From NCBI RefSeq assembly GCF_001949145.1, contig NW_019091474.1, forward strand, positions 893,490 to 955,489: 62,000 nt of DNA. The letters run 5' to 3'. Source of the DNA: Acanthaster planci. Its lineage: Eukaryota > Echinodermata > Asteroidea > Valvatida > Acanthasteridae. The first letter of the stretch is position 1; the number at the start of each line of letters is the position of its first letter. A program made the translations under genes and the position numbers. The notes beneath the pieces were generated by a model, which worked only from the letters and a program-made list of their open reading frames with translations, made no database searches and was not told where the DNA came from. Shown in pieces: positions 13,276 through 25,594 of the stretch.

Positions 13276-13627
13276 GTTAAAAGGTCTATAGGTTTGTACT
13301 TTAAAAAAGTCCTATGTTTTGTAGATCTCGCTGGACTTAATTTTCTCTTCTCTTCTAATTTAATGTTTATGTGCACAGTGATCAGCAAGCTTCAGTCCCT
13401 TTGTCAGAAATGTTTTTAGTTCAATTCCCGATCAAGTTGAACAGAAAAACCCATGTCTTCCCCGGGATGACATCACAGCAAGGGCACCCTCAGTCGTCTA
13501 GAAAAGCATGGATATTTTTAACAGTTTTAAAAAGTGCACTTTGCGAAGTGGCAGAGAAATTGTTTTTGAGAAAAATCCATCGCTGCAACACTTTAAATTG
13601 GAGGAGCTCTTGTAAAACATATCATTT

Positions 13628-14537
13628 TCAGTGCCGCGTACTCTGATTGAATGACTGCGCTATCTCGTTATATGTCACGTTCACCAACCACATGCCGTTC
13701 GCCTTGAACTTGTTCATTTTGGCGTCGTGTCCCCTTAGTCCCACATTATGAACTATAATCGTACCATTATGGTTTTTATTCCAATTATCTTTGTAATAGA
13801 TCAGCGCGTGGGGGAAAAACGCTAGGGGAAGGGGCCTGACATTCACATGCTCCGGTATATCATTGTGCATCATGTAATTTAGAACACCTTGATCAGAAGG
13901 GGGCCGCTTCTTCTCCGCTATAATTGAAATCCATTTTCTGACAAACCTCAGGGTCCTGTTCGTCGGTCGAAAGTACCCGAGGCCGGCACAGTGCAGCGAT
14001 CTTTTGGGCAGTCTCTTTGGGTACGGGGACCGCTCGTCCACGAAAGACATGTCGAAGTTGCCGTGGAAGTATTCGAAGGGGTCGCGGAACCAGAAGGTGT
14101 CGGCGTCGATAAAGAGGACTTCTTGGCCCCTCTCCAGCAGACTCAGGATGTAGTAGTGGCGCCGGTTCACCAACTTTTGTAGGGCACGGAGAATACCATC
14201 AGTTTCCCGGAACTGGCATCTCCAAAGTTGCTGAACACCATGTGGATTGCTGGGTCGTCCTTGGTCGTCTCGCACAGATATTGGTAGGCCCCGGCGTCCT
14301 CCGCCATGATGGTGGTGTTGACGCAGACTCCGGCCTTTCTGATGCTGGCTAGCATGTTCAGCGTCATGTCAACGTAGCCAGTATTGGTGTTCGTCAGGAG
14401 AACGACGTTGGGCCTCCCCTCGATATCTGACAGGCTGCAGCCGGACACTCGCCCCACAATGGGCGGGGTCGTTGTGGTCAGTTCTTCGTGTTGGATCAGA
14501 TTTACGGCTTGACTGACGTTTTTGCCCACAAAATAGT
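13628..14537 (-). CDS. Exon 2 of glycosyltransferase: lumenal catalytic domain, with frame break near 14190
   Basis: The reading frame from 14537 runs to a TGA at 14167. The frame carrying the DxD motif and C-terminus is open from above 14275 to the TGA at 13628. Both conserved halves are intact and adjoin directly, and no GT-AG mini-intron is needed, so one small indel explains the break. No AATAAA is obvious in the 100 bases downstream on this strand. Confidence 0.8.
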
Positions 14538-17419
14538 CTGCGCACGAAATACAAAAATTCCAAATCACCCGACAGTTTATTCCAGTAATAGACAGTAGGC
14601 CTACTGCACTAGGGTAGATCCGCTGGAAACTACCCCCTCCCAAAAAAGAGAAGAATTTTTGAAACAATAATAAGAGAAACGGGATTTTTTATCTATTCAA
14701 TTTAGTCTCTTAACAAGCCCCAGAATGCACCCTCACCCTAGGAAAAGCCATGAAGAAAATATCAATTATTTTGACCACACACTTTTACAAAAGTACCCCC
14801 ATCCCCCCCAACACACACACGCACACACCCCCACACCCCACCCACAAACACATCCACACACAGAGAGGAAAAGACGGTTCTGGACCCACCCTTGGTACCA
14901 CTTTTTTCTTTGTAACGTTTTAAATAAGATTTGTCTTTTTCCTACTTTTTATAAACAATTTTATTAATTATACGGAAGCGTATCCGGTTCGTGTTACGTC
15001 AGTTCAGTTTAAACCACACCCCTGCGCATGCACTGCACATAGAAATACATACAATGATCGCCGTTTACGTGGAACCATGGAACCGGAAGTTAACACAACG
15101 TTTACAGGGAACCATGGAACCGGAAGTTAACACACAACTTCAGCGATCGTCCAATGGGAGCCTGAAAATCGTGGCACGTCCACCTTTGTGACGAAGTCGC
15201 TTACAAACCGGATAAGGGCCACTTGCAAACAATTTTTTCGAGTTGCTATCTCGGCNAGTTGTCAATAGGGGACCCTCTGTCAATCGGGGACCTTATTGTC
15301 CGCTATTGTTCAGAGTCCCCAATTGAATGCAGAAACAAACTCACACACCCCCACACCCCACCCACAAACACACACACACACACACACAGAGGAAAAGACG
15401 GTTCTGGACCCACCCTTGGTACCACTTTTTTCTTTGTAACGTTTTAAATAAGATTTGTCTTTTTCCGACTTTTTATAAACAATTTTATTAATTATACGGA
15501 AGCGTATCCGGTTCGTGTTACGTCAGTTCAGTTTAAACCACACCCCCTGCGCATGCACTGCACATAGAAATACATACAATGATCGCCGTTTACATGGAAC
15601 CATGGAACCGGAAGTTAACACAACGTTTACAGGGAACCATGGAACCGGAAGTTAACACACAACTTCAGCGATCGTCCAATGGGAGCCTGAAAATCGTGGC
15701 ACGTCCGCCTTTGTGACGAAGTCGCTTACAAACCGGATAAGGGCCACTTGCAAACAATTTTTTCGAGTTACTATCTCGGTGCGTAGTATCTCGCCGCGGC
15801 GAAATAGTAACTCACAACAGTGAGATAATTACTCGAAAAACATTTTTTACAAGTGGCGTTTATACGCTTCCGTACCAGTATTTCAAGAGAGTTTGGAGGT
15901 CTTTTGAGGGTGCCTAGGGCCTACCGGTAGTGTCCTTTTTCATGTTTTCTTCTTCCATTGTGAATGCAAGCAAATCCCTTTATACAACTCAAATACCTTC
16001 TTTTCGCATCGCGTACTGTTTAGGTAGGCCTCAGTCAGGTTGGTCGAGACCATAAATTTCCTTCGTGCCGACTAGTCCACCATAAATTCAAGCCTCGTTC
16101 AAAACAGTACAAAATCGGCATTGTTCAGGGCCCAATAACATGCAATGCCAACAGTTCTGGGGTTTCTGAAACACAAAGTCAATTATTGTCTTGTCCCTAA
16201 TCTTTCATTTCTTTTCGATTTTCTATGGGTTAACCGATTACATTTTAATTTTTTCTATCAAATAAAATCACCCTTCGAAAAGTGATGTTTCCAAAGTCTG
16301 CTAGAAGCCATTTTTCAAGTGGCAACCCTTAACTGTCTCTGGCACGTAGGACATTTTCAACCGTATTTTATTAGCCATTCTGCTCTCAGATGACAGCCCA
16401 AAGACCCAGGGAGTTGATCCTGGCAAAGATGTACACTTCAGGGGTCTAACAATCTCCTTTTCTCACAAGATACCTCGGGGCACTGATAAGCTGGCCAGAA
16501 ATTCTCACTTGAATTTAGTAGAATGCACCCTTGGAGACTGCAAACCATCCCCACTAGTGTGCATGTGCATATGTGTAAGCTGTGTTCACAGGCTAGCCCC
16601 TTTGAATCGAAAGCGAGGCGATCCCTGTAATCTGGGGTTTTTTTTCTAAAAACCTATGTATGGGAACAAAGATGACACAATATATGCTCAAATTATAGAA
16701 ACCACCCTTGAGCTCCCTGGGGGTGGTTCCAATGTATGAATAAAAACTCAGGTGAGATTCATTGTCTCAATGAAAAATACTTTTCAATGTCAGGCCTTAT
16801 ATCAAATGATCAGGACCTAGTGGTCTAAATTTATGCCAGAATTGGGGGAAGGGAATTGGAATAGGGGGAGGAGAGTTCCTACCAAGGACATTTGATAAGG
16901 GGTGGGGGCTGATACCATTTGACACTACATAAGGGGCGATGTTCCTGATACAGATGTACATATTTATGTATTGCATTCATGCAGAATCTTACACCAGAAC
17001 GGCATATTTATGGGGATGTTTATTGCCACCCTTTTTTGAGTGATGTTGACAACATTTCAGTTGGAAGGTCCCAAAAGTCTCCACAATCCACTTCAGTTTT
17101 TTGCTTACCACGAAAAAAGTTGGGGGGGGAGGGAAGACGATTCAATAGCTCATACCCCTCCTATGGCGGGTGGCTAAGTACCCCATCACCCGGGATTTAC
17201 CCTCATGTCATACTCCTTCCCATTTCAGAGTACTCACTCAACAACGTGGAGACGGGGAACACGACCCAAAAAGGGACATCTCGTTCAAAACGATCATTGA
17301 CGGTCTACTAGTACATCTACACCTGTTACAATTATGAAGATCGACTTACATCTGAGGAATAAGATAAGGCAAACTGCTTGCCCCGCAAACATGGCTTTCA
17401 CTGCGTTTTTCAGGTTCAT
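13628..17419 (-). CDS. Type II Golgi glycosyltransferase-like protein (nucleotide-diphospho-sugar transferase, PF03407 type), two exons, frame broken once
   Basis: Exon 1 (17419-17350) encodes MNLKNAVKAMFAGQAVCLIL and a few more residues. This is a short cytoplasmic tail plus signal-anchor, ending in phase 1 at GTAAGT. Exon 2 (14537-13628) starts after a TTTCGTGCGCAG acceptor in matching phase and ends at TGA. It shows the family's landmarks: VVLLTNTNTGY at the start of the catalytic fold, LVNRRHYYILSLLERG, the metal-binding DxD in FIDADTFWFRDP, and a C-terminal HNVGLRGHDAKMNKF block. Members such as plant RGXT xylosyltransferases transfer sugars in the Golgi lumen; donor and acceptor here are unknown. 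Between about 14170 and 14200 the frame shifts: the upstream frame hits TGA at 14167. Coding length (980) is one base short of a multiple of three, so a single missing base would restore about 326 residues. This is either an assembly error or a recent pseudogene. Confidence 0.8.
14820..15255 (+). repeat. 436-bp direct duplication, copy A
   Basis: Nearly identical to 15344-15779, starting in a cacaccccc microsatellite and ending at an ambiguous base (15256). It contains the terminal word tacggaagcgtatccgg and a 37-bp internal doublet (ggaaccatggaaccggaagt). Confidence 0.85.
15344..15875 (+). mobile_element. 436-bp duplication copy B plus the inverted right end of a DNA element
   Basis: Copy B (15344-15779) continues into a right half that is inverted relative to its left. 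gccacttgcaaac and cgagttactatctc are mirrored by gagataattactcg and acaagtggc. tacggaagcgtat at about 15494 is mirrored by atacgcttccgta at 15863-15875. This gives an element of about 380 bp with terminal inverted repeats. Copy A lacks the right half. Confidence 0.65.
17350..17419 (-). CDS. Exon 1 of glycosyltransferase: signal-anchor
   Basis: The ATG at 17419 follows a possible 5' UTR acceptor (TTACTTTTGCAG, exon from 17437). Twenty-three codons plus one base carry a hydrophobic stretch (MFAGQAVCLILFL) flanked by Lys and Arg, as expected of a type II membrane anchor. The donor at 17349 joins in phase to 14537. Confidence 0.7.
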
Positions 17420-17437
17420 CTCTTCTGCTTCAATCAA

Positions 17438-20400
17438 CTGCAAAAGTAATAAGTTGATACAACGATGGATAAATGGTTTATTTAGCTGAGTGAAAAAGTT
17501 CTTGTCTTTGATAGGGGAGGGGTCGCCCCTTCTTTCTTTCTAAAGTGGTAGACAGATAGTCATGAGTGTCTTGTCTAAAATAATTGTCACGATTTATATC
17601 AGAATACTTTATTTCTACCGTGAAATGCCAAAATAAAAAAAAATGAAAAGAGGTAACCAAGGAAAACCTGACGCAGACAAGGACAGGGAGTTTTTTTACT
17701 CGGCCATAGTTTGGGCTTTTAGGTTCGACTGACTGCTGCGTCGCTGTGCCCTTACGTAATTAATTGATTAGTAAATTAATGCATTGCTTCTACGACTCGA
17801 TTTTGTCTAAACAATGACTTTATCTTTATCCACAAAAAAATCTCCAAATCACTTTTTGTAGGTCTAAGCTTTCCCCGCCTGTTTCATTAAAAAATCGTTC
17901 GGATTAATGCAAGGCCCAGGCAAATTCATTTCAAATTGAATGCTCTTTTTTTTCAACATTCAAACAGCAACAAAATGCCATTCGATTTCGTTGGAGAACA
18001 GGCGTTGCAACTGGCTGTCTAGTTCACACTATTTGACCTATAATGTGAAGCAGATTACAACATTGATCATTGATCCGCTGTAAGTTTAAAAGGAAGAAAA
18101 TTGCGAGTCTGTTCTTTAATTAAGAGCAGCATGTTGTCAAAAAGAGGTGTAAGATTCATTAACATTTCAGTCAGAGAAGTAATACGGTATTATATTCTTG
18201 GATCACAAAAATAAAACATTAACTAACCATGCGTCTGTAATATAGCATATTCACAGATGCTTGGCTTTAGGATCGGGTTATACATGTATTTAAGTTTTAG
18301 TAGGATATTGAAAGTATTTTAGGACCAATAAACTGGAACAATAGGGGAGTGAAGTATACACTAGATTATGGCGTGCCCTTGCAGTTGCAGCTGTGTTCCA
18401 AGCAGTGAGCTTGCTAAACAATCACTTCTCTTCTAAAGGAAAACAAATTGCAGATGTGCGTGTGCTAATAATAACGTTTTACAGAACGACGCTGCATATT
18501 GACTGAAAGCCCACAACCTGACGCCATGGTTAAAGTTAAATAATCGACAACAACGGAAAATTTTAAAAATTGACTTCGAAAAACGAAGTTGGGCCATCGT
18601 AATGTGCACAGGCTGTGTGCAAAGCGAGCTTCATGGAGCTACGGCTAGGTATATTGTCTGCGCGTCTCCAAGTATTTCCAATGGATTGAAGAACTATAAA
18701 AAAAAAAACTATTATAAAATGGAAGTGGAAGGCGCGTGCAAGGAATTTATTTTGCACCGCACCAGGTAGGCCCTAAGGCCTACATCTGTCTGATATTCCG
18801 GACAGAAAGGTGTTGGGACTTTCGAATTCTGAAGTGTATTCTTCCGAATTCTGAAGTGTATTCTGGAATGTGTGTGCTCATAATTAGTTATTTACACTGT
18901 AACTCTGCACTGTTTTACGTTTACTATTACAACTTTCAGTTTCGTCAATTGGAGGTTCGTGGATATTGAAAACTTATAGGAAATATTATGCTAGCCCAAA
19001 AAACCCATTATTTAAGTGGTTGATGTGGTCAGTCATGGGTCGACATGATCCGCCAAGGCCTACAGTGTTTAATGACCTAGCAATGGGTATTGAGAGCATA
19101 TCAGAACTTCAGGTTGAACGATATTTTGTCGAGAAATCAAAATAACTGAGCGCAGAACTTAATGTTAGTCTTATTACGGTGCTTTGTTTGTTTTCTTGTT
19201 TTCTTTTTTTTTAATTTGTCTCGAAGATCCTCAGCCTGTGTGCCTAAGTGGCCGACATCGGAGATCAAATCAGATCCCAACTCTTATTTTGCCTCGCATT
19301 TTGAGGCAGCTAGTGGTACTTAGTGTTGACTGACCGTGGGTTCTAACCTCACGGTAATTTGTAAGCACGTTTGTTGTTGGTGAGTGAATTATTTGGCCAT
19401 ACTGGTGTTTTAAAGCGAGACCGTAGTGTTTGTACCGCATACTGCAACGATAACGTTGAATTCAATACAGTCAAATGCTTTGCAGGTGTCAAATTTCAAC
19501 TACTAAAACAAGGATTAGTGTTAGTTCGTGAAAACGAAAATGCACGGAAACGCGCTGGAGTGCCACATCCCACCGGGTGCTACTTCGTGAAAACGAAACC
19601 CAGATGCGCACAAATGAGATCACCTAGCACACAACTGAGTGTTACTTCGTGGTGTCGGTGACGAAAGAATTCGAAGTTTTCCTGAAGTTTTCAGGAGTGG
19701 GGTGTGGTGGAGAGAGGTTTGAAGGTCTTAGATTTGCTGACGGTTTTTTGCTAGATTTTTTTTCTCTTCCCGACCGGACGCGTTGGCCTACCGACGTTAC
19801 CATGGAGCTCTATGACCTAACTCAACACCGATTCCGTTAATCCCGCATAATCTTACGGCCTTGCGAGTGTGAGAATTCAGTGACTCAGGAACCAAAGGAA
19901 AATATAGTTGAAAAGTACACTAAATTATTGTAAAGTTTATCATTGAAACCGAGGTCTATCAGTCATAACATCGCCAGGAAATGTTGGCATTCACGGTATG
20001 TATCCCCAGTTTTAAATGTACTACCGGTATACTTGCATGAACCACATGAACTTGGCTTGTACACCAGCTCTCCGACGCATTGTACACAGGTAAATGTACA
20101 TCCACATTTACGTCGGTACGCGTGTAACAGGCCAATGGACGCCTCTTCCTTGAATGGATCGGTTTTGTGCATGTAAAACACGCGGCTCTTGCTGCGCAGA
20201 AGTGTCTAAGATAACTCAAGAAAGTTGAACAAAAAAATCTAGCCAGGTAAAACGTATTGTATTGTGTAGTTGAGATTCTGCCCTGTCGCATGCAGTGTCT
20301 TACTGTTCTGGGAAAACTTCTAAAATTGAGCAATTCATTGCGAAAAAAGACCAAGAGGTCGATGGAAGTGGAAATATTTTATCATCTTAGCAACCACTTT

Positions 20401-21640
20401 GGGGCTAAGTTTCATTTTCATGTAGCATTTTTATTCACCGTTCTGTGGTGTTATATTCGGTTTAAGCCTTCTAGAGCACATACAAAGAGTTTTGATGTGA
20501 TCTTTTGTTAAATTTCTGCAAACGAAGTCTTCAAAACAAGAAGGCTCACCCATGGAGGAAGGACACAGAAGGACTTTGAACTGCCCGGGCTACAACATCT
20601 GGCCAATTACCGCTTTTTGTCATGCCTGGTACATCCATAGCCAGAACGCAGCGAATGCTTGTTGCGCACCACCTGTTTCACAACCATTAGCCCCCTTTGT
20701 ACTCCATGATCATCGCCGCAATTTTTCGCTGGTAATCTGCTAAATTAATTACGTCATGATTACTTCATCGGGAAATTTGTTGTTCAATTTTGAATATTTA
20801 AATATTATGTTAATGTTGTAAAAATCCCTATAAAATCAACCGTGGCCCCCCACAAAATTCTGCTTGCAGCTAGTGGCAGAGTATAATTTGCTCTTCAATG
20901 CATCTCTGCAGGACAAATCACGCGACCCTTACTTCCGGTCGAACACCAGAAAAAGGGCCTATTGTTTGGTTATAGGTATCAATTTATTTTCAATGGCGTT
21001 TGTCTGTTGGGGTATAGTATTCTTCAAATCATCTACTGATGACGTCACGTAATAGTTGAGCGCTCTCGAGGGACAGGTGAAAAGGTCTGCAAAATGAATT
21101 TTGAATAGTTGTCCGTGGCGAAGTTTGTCGGAATTGGCTGAAAATTGATGTGGATGGTGATCTTTACAAAGTTAACCCATGTGTGAAATTTGGGGCCGAT
21201 GACGTCATCAAGTGCATAACTGGCTTACCTGTTCACACAAATGAGGTGCCGACGACAAACACACCTTACTGTATTTGCTTACTCGAAAATCCCATTGTTC
21301 TTTGCACTATGTATTGGCTTCTATGCTGGTGACCACGTTACGTCTGCCAATAACAAAGACCTCGTGCAGTGCAGAGGCACACTCGGGGATGTGAAACAAG
21401 TAAGTGGCGCTGCAGTCGGATCTCTGTATGGAACGCCAAATCGTAAGACGTGGCGCTGAAGCACTGATCTCTATACACTTGGAAAAATTCCATTATATTG
21501 AAAAGCCTAAGACGGCCGCGCAGTCGCTTCAATTTGCAGAGCAGAGCTGCCTATCCAGTGTATAGAGATCAGGGCTCTGAAGTTAGGCCACTTAAACCTT
21601 TATGGAACGCCAAAAGACCAAAATGTTTGAAATCAGATTA
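17438..21640. other. Intergenic, no gene recognised
   Basis: AT-rich. It contains a 23-bp doublet (cgaattctgaagtgtattct, about 18822-18863) and a short run of repeated acttcgtg words near 19.5-19.65 kb. No exon structure was found. 5' UTR exons of the glycosyltransferase could lie here unseen. Confidence 0.4.
21440..21580. repeat. Inverted repeat
   Basis: tggcgctgaagcactgatctctatacact (about 21451-21480) is partly inverted at 21558-21577 (agtgtatagagatcagggct). The arm is about 15-20 bp. It may be the end of a small element. Confidence 0.4.
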
Positions 21641-22190
21641 AACCTATTCAGTGCTTTGTTTTCGATGAGCACAATGTTCACTTGTATTGTAATATCTGAT
21701 TGGGTCGAAACCTTGCAAGTAGCTAGGAAGGGATTTGTTATAGACGACCATTGACTTGATGTATATAGTAATGACGTCAAGAGATGACAACGTGGCATTA
21801 AAGGTGCACTCTTCAAAGCACTGTATCTCGTGAAGTACGTGTCCAATTGGTTTCAACCTTGCAGATATCTTGAAAGGGGAGTGCTTTGGACAAAAATTTA
21901 CACCATATGATGATGACTTCGTCATGTGACAAGTCACGTAACATTAAAGGTGCATTCTTCACTTGAAGCACTATAATTCGTGAAGTACATACATGTCCGA
22001 TTGGGTTCAGTTCTTACAGATATCTACAAAGGAAAGTGCTTTAGACGAAGTTTAACTGATGTGATGATGACGTCATAATGTGACAAGTCACGTGACAACA
22101 TAGGCGCACTCGTCTTTCAAGCCCTATAGCACTTAAAGTATATGTCTGATTTGGTTCAAAACTTGAATCTATATGGACATGATGAAATCA
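21640..22190 (+). repeat. Four ~150-bp tandem units
   Basis: The core word (tgattgggttcaaaccttgcag and variants) recurs at about 21696, 21843, 21996 and 22146. Each unit also carries gatgacgtcat/gtgacaagtcacgt and aaaggtgcactcttc words. Divergence between units is considerable. Confidence 0.7.
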
Positions 22191-23609
22191 TTACGCCATA
22201 AGGTTTGTGCAGTAGATTAGTTCCCCAAACTAAAATTTACAAAAGAATGTGATAAAGCCATCTTATATGTCAATTTATTTCTACCAAACATTAACAAGAA
22301 CCGGAATATCTCGCTGGGAAAAATTTGTCAGCCCGGTCAATCCTTCCTACAAGTCATGTCTCACTTTTACAGCCCAAACCAAACAGAAGACATGTACTAA
22401 TGGTGGACGTACGCAGTCGGGAAAACAAAATCCACCATTTTTATTCCTGCCTTGTTAAGTCAGCGTCATTACGCCAATACTGAAAGCTGTTGGACTGAAA
22501 CTGTAAGGTTTCCTTGACGTTAGCACTAGCTTTCTGAGGCAAAGTTCGGTGATGGCTTCAAACAAACATTCATGCGTATAAACGTTTTCATGGTCAGTAC
22601 GAACGTAGGCCTATACTTGAACCGTGACCATTCAAATTTGTGCCGAAAGTAATTCTCCACTACGCTAGCCTTCCAGCGTTGAAACTGTACTCAGTTCCTT
22701 TGTTTGCGTTTGCTTTCGACAAATCATACACATTATTAGAATAGCCGTTCAACTCATTCAAAATGGTCCAAAAAAGGAGCACAAAGACGTATGTAAAAAA
22801 AAAAACCAGTGCAGCGATTTTGACAAAAACCAAAACAGACCAGACCAAACCAAACCAACCCAAACAAAACAAAACACGGTTATACACAGACTCAAAGATC
22901 AGCACGAATGTAGGCGTGTTCTGATGGACATGGACATCATTTTGCTGAAACTGGCCGAGTAAGTCTAAATTGATGCCATTTTTTTCAGACGGTGGCACAA
23001 CGATTATGCTGAAGTCAATTCGCTCACATAAACGACCAGATGCTACCTGCTGATGCATGACTGCAGGCGTAGTCGTACGAAAAACGCATCACTTCATCTC
23101 CTGCCTAGTCAGAACGATGATTTCAACACATATGCATCGAGGCTACCGATCCATGCATGCTGTTGCTTTGTCGCCACTGTTTCTTCCATTCTGACGACAT
23201 GGGCAATTGTTTTACAACACAAAGTTCGGTCTGCGGTGGTCTTCCACAACTGAGACAATCTCAATTGTGACGTGTTGTCAGTGAGGCCCATGTTGGGCTC
23301 CTAAGCGGTGAATTTCTTTGTAATATAGCAGCACATTGCCACGCAGGCTATTCTAACTGCTTCGTGCACGTTCACTTTTGATCTACATTCAAATTTTCTT
23401 CAGCGTAATAATCTGAATTATTGGTCTTTCATAAGAAAAGAGGCTTTTAAAAAAATTCACAAAAATATCTTCTCACTCACCCAATTGGAATCTTTTCTGT
23501 CGTAATCACGAACCAAGTCCTGATAGCTACCTGTTGAGACTATCAAGCACTCGGTAGTGGCTGTGACAGTAGATAGTTTTACTACGTCACAAGCACGCCC
23601 TTTGCTAGT
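22191..23609. other. Intergenic, no gene recognised
   Basis: Includes a CCAAAC-rich low-complexity patch (22.82-22.88 kb) that creates a spurious hydrophobic open frame on the minus strand. Nothing else is supportable. Confidence 0.4.
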
Positions 23610-24259
23610 CAGTGGTTGGCAAAACTATGGCTCGCCGTGAGAACAAAAACACAAAAATTCACAAAGTGCTGAAAAGGTCGTTCAAATATTGAAATACTGA
23701 GTAAAAGATAATCCTTCTAAATACGAAGTAAAATGTCTCCCGTTTTAACATCAACTTTGACCACTCCTTCAAAATGCGGCCAAATGTTTGTAAACGAAAG
23801 CACCATACTGTATTCTGCTTTTATACACTACTGCAGTCATCAACAAGCGTGTGTAAAAGTATTCCTGGGGCCGGCTTTCACCACTGTATGGTGATTTCTC
23901 TGTCTTTGCAAAACATTGTCGCCCCCCCAAAAAAGAAAAACGATGTGTGACGAGTGTTTATCTCCAAAACTACGGAACTATATGTGTGCATAACGTTCAG
24001 TTTACAGGCCTTTCTTCTAAACGCAGGCCGCCATTTTGTATGAACGGCCCAAATTGGCACAGATTTCACCGATGGTTGACAACAAAATGTTGCCTAATAA
24101 AGCATTTTTTGATTGACGACTGTTAAAATGGGAAGCGTTTACATTTAGTACTGGATTTATTAGCTAAGAATGCAATATTTTCACCAATTTGTTAAGACTT
24201 TGTATTTTTTCCTTTTGTTTTGCATGCGCGGCCCGCCGTCATAGTTTCGCCAACCACGG
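23610..24259. mobile_element. Non-autonomous hAT-like element
   Basis: The left end cagtggttggcaaaactatg is mirrored at the right by catagtttcgccaaccacgg. Inner A-rich words (acaaaaacacaaaaattcac and acaaaaggaaaaaatacaaa) are also mirrored. CAGTGGTT...CAAACT ends are typical of hAT/Charlie transposons. A clear 8-bp target duplication is not visible, and there is no transposase. Confidence 0.5.
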
Positions 24260-24720
24260 ATGTGCAGTTGCACTTGTTCAAATAGAAAAGGAAATGTCTC
24301 CGGGGCTTTTTCATTGGCCTATGTGACCTTACACATGTCATCATATATCAATTGGCAGCCACACACTCCATAGGCCTTTTCACTGATGAATTCATAATGT
24401 ACGCATACATGCTCACACATTGCCTTGGCAGCAAGGTCCATTGAAAACGTATAGGGGTTCTAATTTTGATAATTTTCCCTTAGGTTTTCTAACTTTGTTC
24501 GGTTGTCTTCTTCAGAAAATCCCATGAAATCGTTTTTTACTATTATAGTTTCTAATCTAATATCGTGCGCACGAGCCTTGGTCAAGGCGGTCGTCATTCG
24601 TCGCAACGTAGCGCTAGCGCAGCGCGCACTAGCCGCTCGCTGACCAATACGTCCCGGTTCTGTTGATTTGCATATTCTTAGGCCGCGCGAGGTCGCTCTT
24701 TGCCTTGGTTTTGGCGCAAT

Positions 24721-24798
24721 GGGTGCGTTCGATTAGCCCTCCTGAATACACTAGTGTCACACGCCAGGGAACCTCGAAAAGAGGCTAATCGAACACTG
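24721..24798. repeat. Short hairpin, transposon-end-like
   Basis: gtgcgttcgattagcc at the left is mirrored by gaggctaatcgaacactg at the right, over a ~40-bp loop containing cactagtg. Such GTTCGATTAGCC ends are seen in small DNA-transposon derivatives. Confidence 0.45.
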
Positions 24799-25594
24799 TA
24801 GAGTATTTGCATAGGCATTCTGGGAGGTCAAGTCCCCGCCACGTTCCATTATGTCCATTCTCGAACAGTCCATCCGTGACGTCATTATACTTGGGCAACC
24901 TCCAGAGACCCGCTCGCCAGCTGGGGTAGTGGTGGCTGACACCTGGGCAGGCATGAAGATCACGTGATGGACGCTCTTCTGTAAGTTTGACTTACACGTG
25001 TAAGCTAATCTAACACACCCAATGTACTGTGCCCTCGCACCCCTCCGACGAACGCGAGGGCGCCCTCCTCCGCGACGCGCGATGGTCGAACGGCAAGTAC
25101 CGGAGAGTCCCTGAGCGGCTAGGAACGAGTCCGGGACGGAAGTATACTGTCCCCCAAGAAAGTTCAATGATCTCTGGTCTTTGTTGAGATGATGTCTAAT
25201 TTGATTGGCCAAAACTGAGTGACGCAACCCGGACAGAACTGACTTGAAATAAACTTCGTCTGGACACCTGACTTATATACAACAATCAAAGTGGCTGATC
25301 CATTCATCAACGCTCCTTCAATCACACTCAACCAATACACCGGTAGAAGGCGCTATTGACGGGGAGATGTGTGATTATACGTGACTGGACTTCGCCCAGA
25401 GCAGCGAACACCGCAATTAATTGTGTGCATCCAGTGCCGAATCAAGGACTTTAACAAGTTTACGCGGGGTTTATTGTCAGGGCTGCGATACACGCTACTC
25501 ACGTCACGAGATAGCAATCCGCCCTTGCAAGCAAGCTCCTGTCAGGAACCGTATTGCACCACCAATTAGCCCCTCAACCCACCGAACCCCTCAA

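Larger units (their letters stand above)
14538..17349 (-). other. Intron of glycosyltransferase gene
   Basis: A 2.8-kb intron. It contains CA/CCCCA microsatellites, a 436-bp direct duplication (14820-15255 and 15344-15779) and a DNA-transposon-like inverted-end element. The remainder (15.9-17.3 kb) has no recognisable gene. Confidence 0.65.

Noticed and set aside
22660-23058. Minus-strand frame with apparent transmembrane helices
   Set aside because: The hydrophobic run is encoded by a CCAAAC/poly-A low-complexity patch read on the other strand.
24757-25227. 156-codon minus-strand frame in the composite element, considered as transposase or host gene
   Set aside because: No catalytic motif, zinc finger or family resemblance is visible, and no splice context supports it.
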